Below, piece by piece: positions 1-9,004 of a stretch of DNA of 64,000 bases; within the stretch, counting starts at the first letter, position 1, and the number at the start of each line of letters is the position of its first letter. The stretch covers positions 1 to 64,000 of the forward strand of contig DATIOK010000130.1 of NCBI GenBank assembly GCA_035473255.1, given 5' to 3'. The notes under the pieces are model-generated. The model saw nothing but the letters and a program-made list of their open reading frames with translations. It was not told the origin of the DNA and ran no database searches. A program made the position numbers and the translations under genes. Origin of the DNA: JAICYJ01 sp035473255. GTDB taxonomy: Bacteria; Actinomycetota; Thermoleophilia; Gaiellales; JAICJC01.

Positions 1-1
1 C

Positions 2-358
2 TACGAGGAGGCGACCGGCACCATGGTGCTGTCGGTGCCCAAGGGCGTCGACGATCCCAACCGGGTGTCGGTCGACTCGATCGAGCACTGGATGATCTAC
101 CGCGAGCACCCCGAGGTGAACGCGATCGTCCACGTGCACGCCTGGATCCCCGGGATCCGCGCGACCGAGTTCAATTATCCGTGCGGCACGGCGGAGCTGG
201 CCACGGCGGTGGCCGACATCATCCGCACCGAGCCCGACCCCGCGCACTCGGTGGTCGGGCTCAAGAACCATGGCATCACCGTCACCGGCACGAGCCTGGA
301 GGACATCTTTCAGCGCATCGAGCCGGTGATCGAGGTGCAGGTTCCGATGATCGCCTGA
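2..358 (+). CDS. Class II aldolase/adducin family protein, C-terminal part (5' truncated by window)
   Basis: The reading frame is open from the first bases of the window, so the gene starts upstream; the ATG at 23 is internal. The visible 118 residues hold the second half of a class II aldolase fold: a zinc-site HVHAW motif about residue 45 and a GLKNHG motif near the C-terminus. The family contains L-fuculose-phosphate and related sugar-phosphate aldolases and some decarboxylases that use a metal-bound enediolate. The zinc histidines are present, so it is probably active, but the substrate cannot be told from this fragment. A GC-rich hairpin follows the stop directly. Confidence 0.8.
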   Translation, partial: YEEATGTMVLSVPKGVDDPNRVSVDSIEHWMIYREHPEVNAIVHVHAWIPGIRATEFNYPCGTAELATAVADIIRTEPDPAHSVVGLKNHGITVTGTSLEDIFQRIEPVIEVQVPMIA

Positions 359-376
359 CCCCGCGGCAAGGCGGGG
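359..376 (+). terminator. GC-rich hairpin after the aldolase gene
   Basis: CCCCGC and GCGGGG form a 6-bp stem around a 6-nt loop, starting one base after the stop codon. There is no U tract, so termination is plausible but unproven. Confidence 0.4.
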
Positions 377-404
377 ACGCGCAGGTGAGCTGGGATACTG
401 GGAC

Positions 405-2384
405 ATGGCCGCAACGCTGAGAGCGCGTGCCGGCGGCTGGCGGCGGCTGGTGATGGACGAGGCGACGCGGGGGCCGCAGGGCCGCCGCCGGGTGGTGCTG
501 TTCCTGTACCTGCTGCTGTCGCCGATCGGCATCGCCGCGTCGCTGGCGCTGGGCGCACGCGGCGGATACGGGCCGGTGATCGCAAAGACGCTGGTGTTGC
601 TGGCCGCGATCGCCTGGCTGCTGGTGCGCCGCACGCTGACGCGGGTAGAGTGGATCATCCTGATCGCGCTGGTGCCGGCCTTCGTCATGGCCGCATCGGC
701 GTGGATGGCGGGGCCGCATGCCGACGATGCGTTCATCGTCTCGATGGTCGCGCTGACCTGCATCATCGCCGCCATCGCCGACTGGCCGGTGGTGGTGGCC
801 ACCGTCGTTCTGCAGCTTTGCGGGTTCGCGATCGTCCAGTTCCATCAGGAGACCACCGTGCACGCGATCGCCACCACACTGGTGGCGGCGGCCGGCCTGT
901 CGCTGGCCAGCGGCCTGATCGTGGCCATCGCCACCGACCTGCGCTCCAGCCGAGCGCAGCTGCGGGCCACGCTGCACGACGCTGAGACGGTGCGCGAGGA
1001 GTACCGGACGCTGGTCGAGCAGATGCCGGCCGTGATCTGCCGGTTCGACGTGAACCGGCGCGTGATGCTCTACACCAGCCCTCAGATCGAGTGGCTGACC
1101 GGCGAGCCCGCCTCCAGCTGGGTGGGGGCCGAGGGGTACGCGCGCTGGTCGAGCTCCATGATCGGCGCCACGCGGCCCGACTGGGAGCAGCTGGGCCGCG
1201 AGAACGTCGCGTGGCAGAACCGCTATCAATGGCGCCGGGCCGACGGCGAGCTGCGCTGGTTCCGGTCGATCACGCGGGTCGTGGCGCCGGGGGTGGTGCA
1301 ATCGATCGTGTTCGACGCCACCGAGGACGTGGAGCGGGATCAGGAGCTCGCCCTCGAGCAGCGCCGCTACAAGACGCTGGTCGAGCAGATGCCGATGGTG
1401 ACCCTGCGTGCCGACAGCAGCGGCGTGGTCGAGTACGTCAGCCCGCAGGTCGAGGAACTGTTCGGCACGTCGCCGGAGGAGTTCATCCGCGAGGTCAACT
1501 CCGAGAACTGGCTGGAGATGATCCACCCGGCAGACCGAAGGCGGGTGGCGGAGTTCGTCGACCTCGGCCAGGACTGTGGCGACGAGGTGCACGAGCTGGA
1601 GCTGCGCGTGCAGACGCGCCCCGGCGAGTACCGCGACATACTGCTGCGCCGCGCCCAGATCGACGCCCCGGAGACGGAGTCCGGCCACTACTTCCACAGC
1701 GTCGTGATCGACATCTCGGCGCTCCGTCAGGCCGAGGCACGCAGCCGCGCGGCCGTCGATCAGCTGGTGCGCGCCAGCGAGGAGGAGCAGGCGCGGCTGG
1801 CCGTGGAGCTGCACGACGACACGCTCCAGGTGATGATCGCGGTGCTGCTGCAGCTGCAGCGCGTGCGGCCCGAGCAGCCCACCCTGGTGTCTGCTGCCGA
1901 GATGCTGGAGGGGGCGATCGACCGCACCCGCCGGCTGATGTTCGAGATCCGCCCGGCGGCGCTGGAGCGGGAGGGGCTGGCGGCGATGATCTCACGGGTG
2001 GCACGCGAGGGTCCCTGGCTGTCGGCCGAGGTCGACATCGCGATCGAGCGCCAGTCCCGGACGGTGGAGGCGCTCTGCTACCGGTCGTTACGCGAGCTGA
2101 TCGTGAATGCCCGCAAGCACTCCCAGGCCAGAACGCTGCGGGTGACAGGCCAGGAGTCCGGCGGCCAGCTGGCGTTCACCGTGGCGGACGACGGCGTCGG
2201 ATTCGACACCGCTCAGGCGATGGACGGCGCCGACTTCCACGTCGGGCTGGCCACGATGGTCGAGCGGCTGCGCCTGGCCGGCGGCGAGGTCGAGATCGTC
2301 AGCAGCACCGGCGCCGGCACCGAGATCCGGATGACGCTGCCGGCCGAGCCGCGCGTGCAGACGGGTGCGAACACCGCGGCGTGA
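405..2384 (+). CDS. Membrane-anchored PAS-PAS sensor histidine kinase (HisKA_3 type)
   Basis: The 659-aa protein begins with about six hydrophobic segments (residues 25-180), then two PAS domains (about 195-320 and 325-450, each opening with a LVEQMP motif), a HisKA_3 dimerisation helix with phospho-acceptor His about residue 470 in the ELHDD motif, and a HATPase_c domain with an N box (LIVNARKHS) and a DDGVGFD G box. This is the NarX/DegS-like architecture, which normally pairs with a LuxR-type response regulator. No response regulator lies in this window, so the kinase is an orphan here. The ligand is unknown. The start is the first ATG after the preceding hairpin. Confidence 0.9.
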   Translation: MAATLRARAGGWRRLVMDEATRGPQGRRRVVLFLYLLLSPIGIAASLALGARGGYGPVIAKTLVLLAAIAWLLVRRTLTRVEWIILIALVPAFVMAASAWMAGPHADDAFIVSMVALTCIIAAIADWPVVVATVVLQLCGFAIVQFHQETTVHAIATTLVAAAGLSLASGLIVAIATDLRSSRAQLRATLHDAETVREEYRTLVEQMPAVICRFDVNRRVMLYTSPQIEWLTGEPASSWVGAEGYARWSSSMIGATRPDWEQLGRENVAWQNRYQWRRADGELRWFRSITRVVAPGVVQSIVFDATEDVERDQELALEQRRYKTLVEQMPMVTLRADSSGVVEYVSPQVEELFGTSPEEFIREVNSENWLEMIHPADRRRVAEFVDLGQDCGDEVHELELRVQTRPGEYRDILLRRAQIDAPETESGHYFHSVVIDISALRQAEARSRAAVDQLVRASEEEQARLAVELHDDTLQVMIAVLLQLQRVRPEQPTLVSAAEMLEGAIDRTRRLMFEIRPAALEREGLAAMISRVAREGPWLSAEVDIAIERQSRTVEALCYRSLRELIVNARKHSQARTLRVTGQESGGQLAFTVADDGVGFDTAQAMDGADFHVGLATMVERLRLAGGEVEIVSSTGAGTEIRMTLPAEPRVQTGANTAA

Positions 2385-2389
2385 CAACC

Positions 2390-3385
2390 TCAGTGTCTGT
2401 GGTACCCGTCGCTCTTGAACCAGGCGATCGTGTCGGCCAGCGTCTCGTCCAGCGGGCGCGTGCCGTAACCGAGCTCGGTGCGCGCCTTCTGCGACGTGTA
2501 GAACCACCAGTACGCGCTGGAGCGCAGCTCGTTGTCGTCGAGCGGCACCAGCGGCAGCCGCAGCGCCCGCGATACACGCAGGAACGGGGTGAGTGCGCCC
2601 ACCGGCAGCTTGTAGGTCGCCCGCCGGCGGCCGGAGACGGTGCCGACGCGCTCGAAGAACTCGGGGTAGGGGAGGTTCCCTTCGTCGCTGGAGAGGATGT
2701 AGCGCTCGCCGGATGCGCCCCGCTGCTCTGCCAGCAGCATGCCGGACACCACATCGCGCACGTCCACGTAGGACAGCCCGCCCCGCACGGTGAACCGCAG
2801 CACGCCGCGCAGGTACTCCTCGATCGGCCAGGAGGAGACGCGGTGCACGTCGCCCGGCCCGATCAGGAACCCCGGGTTGACGACCACGACGTCGAGGCCG
2901 TCCGCGGCGGCCTGCAGCGCGTGCTGCTCGCCCAGCGCCTTGGCGCGCGCATAGCGGAAGTCGGGGCGCCCGTCGTCCCCGTCCAGCAGCCAATGGGCCT
3001 CGCTGCGGGGGTGCTCGGGCGTCGAAGCAGGGCCCATCGCACCCACGCTGGACGCGAACACGACGCGCTCGACGGCGGCCGTCGCCGCCGCGTCCAGCAG
3101 GTTCTTGGCGCCCACCACATTGACCTGCTCCAGGCGCAGGTCGTCGGAGGCGCGGTGCCCGACCACGCCGGCCAGGTGGAACACGTGGCTGACACCTTCC
3201 AACGCCGGCCCCAGGGTCTCGGGGTGGGTGACGTCGCCGAGCACCGTCATGGCGCCGGTGCCGGACAGCCGCTGCTCGGAGTCCCACGTCCGCACCATCG
3301 CCCGCACGTCGCGGCCCTGGGCGCGCAGCTGCCGCACCATCTCCACGCCGATGTAGCCGGCGGCACCGGTGACGAGGGTCAGCAT
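2390..3385 (-). CDS. NAD(P)-dependent epimerase/dehydratase (extended SDR)
   Basis: The 331-aa protein opens with the Rossmann motif TGAAGYIG (GxxGxxG) at residues 6-13, has the YxxxK catalytic pair in YARAKALGE, and has the length of the extended short-chain dehydrogenase family (UDP-sugar epimerases, 3-beta-HSD-like and dihydroflavonol reductase-like enzymes). The upstream frame is open, but the ATG at 3385 is preferred because the Rossmann strand begins immediately after it and a TAGGCT hexamer sits 7 nt before it. The substrate is not evident. It is transcribed divergently from the MFS gene at 3420 and converges on the histidine kinase gene, leaving 5 bp between the stops. Confidence 0.88.
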   Translation of the reverse strand: MLTLVTGAAGYIGVEMVRQLRAQGRDVRAMVRTWDSEQRLSGTGAMTVLGDVTHPETLGPALEGVSHVFHLAGVVGHRASDDLRLEQVNVVGAKNLLDAAATAAVERVVFASSVGAMGPASTPEHPRSEAHWLLDGDDGRPDFRYARAKALGEQHALQAAADGLDVVVVNPGFLIGPGDVHRVSSWPIEEYLRGVLRFTVRGGLSYVDVRDVVSGMLLAEQRGASGERYILSSDEGNLPYPEFFERVGTVSGRRRATYKLPVGALTPFLRVSRALRLPLVPLDDNELRSSAYWWFYTSQKARTELGYGTRPLDETLADTIAWFKSDGYHRH

Positions 3386-3392
3386 CCCGGAA

Positions 3393-3413
3393 AGCCTACC
3401 GGCGGGATAGGTT
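3393..3413. promoter_or_regulatory. Divergent leaderless -10 pair
   Basis: TAGGCT on the minus strand (3393-3398) lies 7 nt before the SDR start, and TAGGTT on the plus strand (3408-3413) lies 6 nt before the MFS start. The whole intergenic space is 34 bp, so both genes must be expressed from this overlapping core. Confidence 0.5.
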
Positions 3414-3419
3414 TCCCGA

Positions 3420-4757
3420 ATGGGTGAACGCCGCACGGTGGTGGCGCTGGGCCTGATCGTCGGTTTGGTGCTGGCCGATTCGTCGGTCGTGATCCTGGCG
3501 CTTCCCGACATCCTCGATCACTTCAACGTCTCGATCGACCACGTGGCGTGGGTGCTGACGCTCTTCAACCTGGTGCTGGCCGTGGTCGCAGTGCCGGCCG
3601 CCTACCTGTCGCGGCGGTTCGCGCCGGGCGTCGTCTGCACGGCCGGGCTGCTGCTGTTCGCAGCGGCCTCGCTGGGCTGCGCGCTTGCCCCCGACTTCAC
3701 CTGGCTGCTGGTCTCGCGCGCCGGCCAGGCCGTGGGCGGTGCCGCCGCCGTGTGCGCGGCGCTGGAGCTGCTCTCGACCGTGGCCGGCTCCGAGAGGCGC
3801 GCGGTGGGCGTGTGGGCGGCCGCCGGCGGGCTCGGTGCCGCGGCCGGACCGGCCGTCGGCGGGGTGCTGACCGACGCGATCAGCTGGCAGGCGATCTTCT
3901 TCGTGCAGGTGCCGCTGGCGCTGGCGGCACTGGCGCTGATCCCGCATCGCTCCACGCGGCCGGCCCCGGTAGCAGCTCCGGCCGGCCGACCCGCGCTGGC
4001 GGCGAACGTGTCGCTGGCGCTGCTTTCGGCGGCGCTGACGGCGGCGCTGTTCCTGGTGGTGCTGCTGCTGATCAACGGCTGGGGCCACAGCCCGCTGGCC
4101 GCGGCGGCGGTGGTGACGGTGATGCCGCTGGCGGCGTTTGCCACCTACCGGCTGGTCCCGGCAAACGCGCCCTCGGCCCGGATCCGGGCGATCTGCGGGG
4201 CGATCCTGATCGCCGGTGGGCTGGCCGCGCTGGCGCTGCTGCCGGCGGCGGCATGGGGCTGGCTGGTGCCGCCGCAGGTGGCGATCGGCGTCGGCTTCGC
4301 GTTGTCGCTGGGCGCGCTCACGCAGGACGCGCTGGCCGGCCGCTCGCCGCTCGCCATCCACGGCGGCTGGACGCTGGCCGCCCGCCACGCCGGGGTCTGC
4401 CTGGGCCTGTTGATCCTGACGCCGATCTTCACCGGCGACCTGGTCGACCAGCAGAACGCCGCCGAGCTGGCCGGCACCCGTCTGATCCTCGACTCATCGC
4501 TCAGCCTCTCCCAGAAGGTGTCGCTGGGCTCGGCCATCGTCGCCCAGGTCAGCTCGGCCTCGGTCACGCGGCCGCCCAACCTGCATCCCGCGTTCCAGCA
4601 GGCGGGTGACTCGCCGGAGGTGCATCGGCTGGAGGCTTCGATCCGGGATCAGATCGAGCGCGCGGTCACGCATGCGTTCAGCAACAGCTTCCTGGTGGCC
4701 TCGCTGCTGGCGCTGCTGGCGGCGCTGCCGCTGATCCGCGGGAACGTCGAGCTGTGA
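3420..4757 (+). CDS. MFS transporter (drug:H+ antiporter-like)
   Basis: The 445-aa integral membrane protein has about 12-14 hydrophobic helices. The N-terminal DSSVVILALPDI stretch and the loop YLSRRFAP after helix 2 resemble the DHA2-type export branch of the major facilitator superfamily. A hydrophilic insert of about 90 residues (roughly residues 340-425) before the last helix is unusual. Substrate unknown. It is translationally coupled to the next gene: its TGA overlaps the GTG start of the 151-aa protein in GTGA. Confidence 0.85.
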   Translation: MGERRTVVALGLIVGLVLADSSVVILALPDILDHFNVSIDHVAWVLTLFNLVLAVVAVPAAYLSRRFAPGVVCTAGLLLFAAASLGCALAPDFTWLLVSRAGQAVGGAAAVCAALELLSTVAGSERRAVGVWAAAGGLGAAAGPAVGGVLTDAISWQAIFFVQVPLALAALALIPHRSTRPAPVAAPAGRPALAANVSLALLSAALTAALFLVVLLLINGWGHSPLAAAAVVTVMPLAAFATYRLVPANAPSARIRAICGAILIAGGLAALALLPAAAWGWLVPPQVAIGVGFALSLGALTQDALAGRSPLAIHGGWTLAARHAGVCLGLLILTPIFTGDLVDQQNAAELAGTRLILDSSLSLSQKVSLGSAIVAQVSSASVTRPPNLHPAFQQAGDSPEVHRLEASIRDQIERAVTHAFSNSFLVASLLALLAALPLIRGNVEL

Positions 4758-5209
4758 CCCGGCAGTCCAAGTGGCTGCTGGCTGCCGTCGCGATCGCGCT
4801 CGCCCTGGTGGGCGTCTACGCGCTGGCCGGCGGCACCGACTACAAGCCGGACGCCGCGCCCGACCCCTGCGCTGCGTACCGGTGGCCGCAGGGCGTCAGT
4901 GGCGCCACGGCGATCACCGCGCAGGTGGGGCTGTCGGCGCTGGGCGGTGCCGCCTGCGACCTCGGCGTCTCCCGCGAGGAGCTGACGCTGGCCTTCGCCG
5001 ACCAGGGACGGCTGGATGCGTTCGAGAAGAAGCACGGCTTCAGCAGTGGCCGCGTCAACGAGGCCGCCCGCGCCGGCCTCAACCGTGCCGTCGACGAGGG
5101 CGAGCAGGCCGGCGCGTTCAACTCGGTGGAGGCGTTCCTGTTGCACGCGGCGATCGGACTGGCGCCGATCGACAAGCTGATCTCCTACGTGCGGCAGTAC
5201 CTGTCGTAG
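4754..5209 (+). CDS. Hypothetical exported/membrane-anchored protein coupled to MFS gene
   Basis: The 151-aa protein has one N-terminal hydrophobic segment (residues 7-26) with a positively charged start, then an extracytoplasmic domain. Two cysteines, in DPCAAYRW and GAACDLGVSREEL, could form a disulfide. I do not recognise the family with confidence. The GTG start overlaps the MFS stop by 4 nt, so the two are probably made together; an accessory role for the transporter is inference only. Confidence 0.7.
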   Translation: MTRQSKWLLAAVAIALALVGVYALAGGTDYKPDAAPDPCAAYRWPQGVSGATAITAQVGLSALGGAACDLGVSREELTLAFADQGRLDAFEKKHGFSSGRVNEAARAGLNRAVDEGEQAGAFNSVEAFLLHAAIGLAPIDKLISYVRQYLS

Positions 5210-5230
5210 CGCCTACTGCTGCCTCACGCG

Positions 5231-5259
5231 ACAGACTGCGACCGCGCTCGGCGGTCTGT
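5231..5259 (+). terminator. Hairpin between coupled operon and next MFS gene
   Basis: ACAGACTGC and GCGGTCTGT pair over 9 bp with one G-T wobble around an 11-nt loop. It sits 22 bp after the stop and directly before the proposed -10 of the next gene. It has no U tract. Confidence 0.4.
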
Positions 5260-5273
5260 GCGATCCTCGAGGC

Positions 5274-6464
5274 ATGCGTCGCACCGCGGTCCTGATCTAC
5301 CTCGCAATCTTCATCGGCGAGGTGGTGTGGTCGTCACTCGTGCCGCTGGTGCCCACGTACAGCGACCGGTTCGACCTGTCCAAGCTGGAGGCGGGGGTGC
5401 TGCTGGCGGCGGCCAGCCTCACGATCCTGCTGGCGTCGATCCCGGCGACGCTGCTGAGCGACCGCTACGGCGCGCGAGCGGTGACGCTGGTGGCCGTGGG
5501 CGGGATGGCGGTGGCCGATGTCGGGCAGGCGCTGGCCGATCGCTACTGGATGCTGCTGGTGGCGCGTGCGCTGTTCGGGATCGCGTTCGGGGCGCTGTGG
5601 GTGGCCGGAGTGGCGTGGCTGGCCGAGGCTGCCGGCGCGCTGCAGGCGCGGGCGCTGTCGTTGACGATCACGACGGCGGGGCTGGCCGGGATCGTGGGAC
5701 CGGCGTTCGCGGGCGTGCTGGTGCAGCGGTTCGGGCTGGCGGCGCCGTTCCTGAGCTGTGCGATCGGAACGGCGGCGGTGGTGTCGATGATGGTGCTCTC
5801 GGAATCGGATGCGGGGCAGCGGCTGGACGGCGTGCCGCCGCTGCTGCAGACGCTGGGGGCGGCGATGGGCAGCAGGCTGATCCTGTCCAGCCTGCTCCTG
5901 ATGACGCTGGGCGGGTTCGTGGGCGGCGCCACCAACCTGCTGGCGCCGCTACAGCTGCACCAGAACGGGCTCAGCAGCGCGGCGATCGGGATCGCGTTCT
6001 CGGCGGCGGCGGTGGCGTTCATCGCGTCGAGCGGTGTGGTGGCACGGTTCGGGGAGCGGGCGGCGAAGGTGGGGGTGGGTGTCATCGCGACCGTGCTGAT
6101 GTCGACGACGCTGCTGATCGTGGTGGTCAGCACGACGACGCCGGCGGTGCTCAGCTTCCTGCTGCTGCGGGGCCCGGTCGCGGCGGTGATGTTCACGATC
6201 ACGTTCCCGCTGGGCGTCGTCGGAGCGCGCGCCGCGGGGGTCAGCCTGAGCGCGGTGGCGGCGTTGCTGAACATGGTCTGGGCGGGGTCGGCGCTGGTCG
6301 GTCCGATCCTGGCAGGCGCGATCTCGCAAGCCGCGTCGCCCGAGGCCAGCTACCTGGTCGTGATCGTGATGGCGCTGGCCGGCAGCGCCTGGATGGCGAC
6401 GGCAGGACGCGCTCCGCGCGTGGCGCGGGAGCCGGACTGCACGCGCACGGTCACCGGACGCTAG
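5274..6464 (+). CDS. MFS transporter
   Basis: The 396-aa protein has about 12 membrane helices and the MFS loop 2-3 signature LLSDRYGARAVTL. Its N-terminus (IYLAIFIGEVVWSSLVPL) closely resembles that of the MFS protein at 40994, so the two are paralogues; the protein at 6670 is a more distant relative. Substrate unknown; sugar, aromatic-acid or drug efflux are all possible. A GATCCT hexamer lies 6 nt before the ATG. Confidence 0.85.
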   Translation: MRRTAVLIYLAIFIGEVVWSSLVPLVPTYSDRFDLSKLEAGVLLAAASLTILLASIPATLLSDRYGARAVTLVAVGGMAVADVGQALADRYWMLLVARALFGIAFGALWVAGVAWLAEAAGALQARALSLTITTAGLAGIVGPAFAGVLVQRFGLAAPFLSCAIGTAAVVSMMVLSESDAGQRLDGVPPLLQTLGAAMGSRLILSSLLLMTLGGFVGGATNLLAPLQLHQNGLSSAAIGIAFSAAAVAFIASSGVVARFGERAAKVGVGVIATVLMSTTLLIVVVSTTTPAVLSFLLLRGPVAAVMFTITFPLGVVGARAAGVSLSAVAALLNMVWAGSALVGPILAGAISQAASPEASYLVVIVMALAGSAWMATAGRAPRVAREPDCTRTVTGR

Positions 6465-6528
6465 CAGGGGGCGGGACGGCGCGGGTTAGAATCCGGCGCG
6501 GAGCGGCCGCCCGGCGGCCGCGCCGGTT

Positions 6529-6601
6529 GCCGACGTAGCTCAGCTGGTAGAGCACATCACTCGTAATGATGGGGTCGGGAGTTCGAGTCTCCCCGTCGGC
6601 T
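6529..6601 (+). tRNA. tRNA-Thr (anticodon CGT)
   Basis: The 73-nt cloverleaf is complete: acceptor stem GCCGACG/CGTCGGC, D arm GCTC/GAGC, anticodon stem CATCA/TGATG with loop CTCGTAA (anticodon CGT), 5-nt variable region and T arm GGGAG/CTCCC with TTCGAGT. The discriminator is T and CCA is not encoded, as is common in actinobacteria. Confidence 0.95.
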
Positions 6602-6657
6602 CTCGACAGACCTCCCGCGGGACGACGACCTGTGGCGGCTCCCGGCGCGCAAGCCGA

Positions 6658-6663
6658 TAGCGT
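6658..6663 (+). promoter_or_regulatory. -10 hexamer TAGCGT, leaderless start
   Basis: Six nucleotides separate it from the ATG at 6670, so transcription would start at the start codon. This decides ATG 6670 over GTG 6664. Confidence 0.5.
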
Positions 6664-6669
6664 GTGAGC

Positions 6670-7851
6670 ATGCAGCCCTACCGCCGTATCACCATCGCCG
6701 TCGGCGTCTCGATGTTCGTCGACGCCTCGCTGTACCTGGCGGTGCTGCCGCTGCTGCCCCGCTACGCCGACCAGTTCAACCTGAACACGTTCCAGGCCGG
6801 CCTGGTGCTGGCCGCCTACCCGGTCTCTGTGCCGTTCGTCTCGCTCGGCTGCATCGTGCTGGTGCCGCGCATCGGCGCCCGCCGCATCTCGCTTGCCTCC
6901 GCGCTACTGATGACCATCGCCACGGTCATCTTCGCCTGGGCGCCGAACGTCGAAGTCCTGATCCTGGCCCGGTTCGTCCAGGGCTTCGCCAGCGGCTCGA
7001 TCTGGACGGCCTCCATGTCCTGGGTCACCGACAACGCCCCGGCCGGCCACCGCGGCCGCGAGTCCGGCATCGTCATGGGCCTGCTCTCGGCCGGGTCGAT
7101 CGCCGGCCCCGGCATCGGCGCCCTCGCCGCCACCGCCGGTTCCGGCCTCGCATTCGGGCTGGTCGCCGCCGTCAGCTTCGTGGGCGTGGTGCTCGCCCTG
7201 CTCGCCCCAACCGGCCGGGCGGTCACCGCCGGCGAGTCGCGTCTCTGGGCCTCGATCGCGCGCGGCGCGCGACAGCCGGCCACGATTGCGGCCATGGCCA
7301 TGAGCCTGATCGACCTCTGCGCCTTTGGCGCCGTCGATCTGCTGGTGCCGCTTGGCCTCGGCAGGAGCGGCACCTCGGTCGACGTGATCGCGATCTGCTT
7401 CGCCGCCGGCGCCGTGCTTGGCGCCGCGGTCGGTCCCATCGCCGGTCGCGTGGTCGACCGCATCGGCCCCGCGCCCGTGGGACTGGTGGTCGGCATCGGC
7501 GTGATGGTGATCCCCGTCGTGCTTGCGTTCGGGCCCTCGGACGTCGTCCAGCTGGCGCTGCTGGTAACCGCCGGCCCCCTGTTCGCGGTGATCGGCGCCG
7601 CGATGTTCCCGCTCTCCTCACTCGGCGCCGACGCTGCCCGCGTGTCACACGTGACCGTGATGGGCCTGCTCGGCGTTGTCTGGGCGGCCGGCTTCGCCGT
7701 CGTGCCGCTGGTGCTCGGGGCGGTGGCTACCGCCACCTCCACCGCCACCGCGTTCACGCTGGCGTCGTTGCTCTGCCTGCCGGCCCTGGTGCTGCTGGTG
7801 ACCAGCGTGCGCCGGCTGGGTGCCGCCCCCGCCGTTGCGCCCGCCGCGTGA
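6670..7851 (+). CDS. MFS transporter
   Basis: The 393-aa protein has 12 predicted helices, the loop motif LVPRIGARRISLAS and the helix-4 stretch ARFVQGFASGSIW. It is a distant paralogue of the MFS proteins at 5274 and 40994. A GTG at 6664 is in frame, but the ATG at 6670 is preferred because TAGCGT lies exactly 6 nt upstream, as for other leaderless genes here. Substrate unknown. The stop is 3 bp from the convergent PRC-barrel gene. Confidence 0.85.
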   Translation: MQPYRRITIAVGVSMFVDASLYLAVLPLLPRYADQFNLNTFQAGLVLAAYPVSVPFVSLGCIVLVPRIGARRISLASALLMTIATVIFAWAPNVEVLILARFVQGFASGSIWTASMSWVTDNAPAGHRGRESGIVMGLLSAGSIAGPGIGALAATAGSGLAFGLVAAVSFVGVVLALLAPTGRAVTAGESRLWASIARGARQPATIAAMAMSLIDLCAFGAVDLLVPLGLGRSGTSVDVIAICFAAGAVLGAAVGPIAGRVVDRIGPAPVGLVVGIGVMVIPVVLAFGPSDVVQLALLVTAGPLFAVIGAAMFPLSSLGADAARVSHVTVMGLLGVVWAAGFAVVPLVLGAVATATSTATAFTLASLLCLPALVLLVTSVRRLGAAPAVAPAA

Positions 7852-7854
7852 CGG

Positions 7855-8214
7855 CTACCCGGTGGCCACCCACACAACCAGGATCGTGGTCGTGCCGTCG
7901 TGGCCGTCCATGCCGTAGTGGTGGAACAGCTGCTCCTCCTCGCTCGGCGAGAGGCTCTCGTCGGCGCTGATGTTGGGCGCGTTGTTGACCTGATCGGCAG
8001 TGAACGCAACCCGGATCTTCTCGCCCTCGATCTCCGCACCCTCGACCGGCACGAAGTGCAGCTTGGTGCCGAAGCGCCCGCCGCTGACCAGCAGGAATGC
8101 CGCCTCGCTCGTGCGCTCGTCGGCGTAGAGGTCCTCGGCTCGTCCCAGATGCGTGCCGCCGACGTCGATCACCTCGCGCTCGCGCATGATGTGCAGATCA
8201 GCTGTACCCGGCAT
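7855..8214 (-). CDS. PRC-barrel domain protein
   Basis: The 119-aa soluble protein has one PRC-barrel-like beta domain: REREVIDVGGTHLGRAEDLYAD, then a SEAAFLLVSGG strand and a KLHFVPVEGAEI strand, then an acidic helical C-terminus. PRC barrels occur in the photosynthetic reaction-centre H subunit and in many small actinobacterial stress or RNA-related proteins. The ATG at 8214 has an AAGGGGG ribosome-binding site 5-6 nt upstream, which rules out the longer open frame. Exact role unknown. Confidence 0.75.
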   Translation of the reverse strand: MPGTADLHIMREREVIDVGGTHLGRAEDLYADERTSEAAFLLVSGGRFGTKLHFVPVEGAEIEGEKIRVAFTADQVNNAPNISADESLSPSEEEQLFHHYGMDGHDGTTTILVVWVATG

Positions 8215-8290
8215 GTGAACCCCCTTCGTGAGCAGATGGTGGTGGCGCCAGCCTAGATCAATCATCAGCGCTCTGCGAGACTGCGTGGCC

Positions 8291-9004
8291 GTGAACGACG
8301 CCGCGATCAGCATCCGCGATCTGGTGGTCGACCGCGGCGGGCACCGTGTGCTCGACGGTGTGTCGGTGGAGGTGGCCGCCGGCCGCATCACCGGGCTGCT
8401 AGGTCCCAGCGGATGCGGCAAGTCCACGCTGATGCGCTCGATCGTCGGCGTGCAGATCGTCGCCTCCGGCCGGGTCGACGTGCTGGGCCTGCCGGCCGGG
8501 GCGCCCGGCCTGCGCTCGGACGTCGGCTACGTCACTCAGGCGCCGTCGGTCTACCTCGACCTGACCGCCCGCCAGAACCTCGACTACTTCGCGCGCGTGC
8601 TCGACGCACCCGCCCAGCGCGTGGCCGAGGCGATCGCGTCCGTCGACCTGGCCTCCAGCGCCGACCGGCCGGTCGGCAGCCTCTCCGGCGGCCAGCGGGC
8701 GCGCGTGTCGCTGGCCACCGCGCTGCTCAGCCGGCCTCGGCTGCTGGTGCTGGACGAGCCCACCGTCGGCCTCGATCCGGTGCTGCGCGGCGAGCTCTGG
8801 GCCGGCTTCCGCGACCTGGCCGACGCCGGCACCACGCTGCTCGTGAGCAGCCACGTGATGGACGAGGCCGACCGCTGCGACGACATCGTGCTGATGCGCG
8901 ACGGCGCCATCCTGGCGGCGACTGCGCGCGAGCAGCTCTTGACCGAGACCGGCGCCGACGGTGTCGAGCAGGCCTTCCTGCGCCTGGTCGGTGCGGGCTC
9001 GTGA
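8291..9004 (+). CDS. ABC transporter ATP-binding protein
   Basis: The 237-aa nucleotide-binding subunit has Walker A GPSGCGKST (about residues 39-47), Q loop (TQAPS), signature LSGGQ, Walker B LLVLDEP and the switch His in VSSHVMDEAD. It is of the ABC-2 export type (DrrA/NodI-like). The frame is open upstream, but the GTG at 8291 fits the usual N-terminus best. Its TGA overlaps the GTG of the permease gene, so the two form one complex and one operon. Confidence 0.9.
   Translation: MNDAAISIRDLVVDRGGHRVLDGVSVEVAAGRITGLLGPSGCGKSTLMRSIVGVQIVASGRVDVLGLPAGAPGLRSDVGYVTQAPSVYLDLTARQNLDYFARVLDAPAQRVAEAIASVDLASSADRPVGSLSGGQRARVSLATALLSRPRLLVLDEPTVGLDPVLRGELWAGFRDLADAGTTLLVSSHVMDEADRCDDIVLMRDGAILAATAREQLLTETGADGVEQAFLRLVGAGS

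Noticed and set aside
282..1814. Long minus-strand open frame opposite the histidine kinase, and similar long antisense frames elsewhere (for example 1091-3427, 9743-12376, 15459-17762)
   Set aside because: They are low-complexity Arg/Ala/Gly/His-rich translations produced by high GC on the opposite strand of real genes, with no domains or proper starts.
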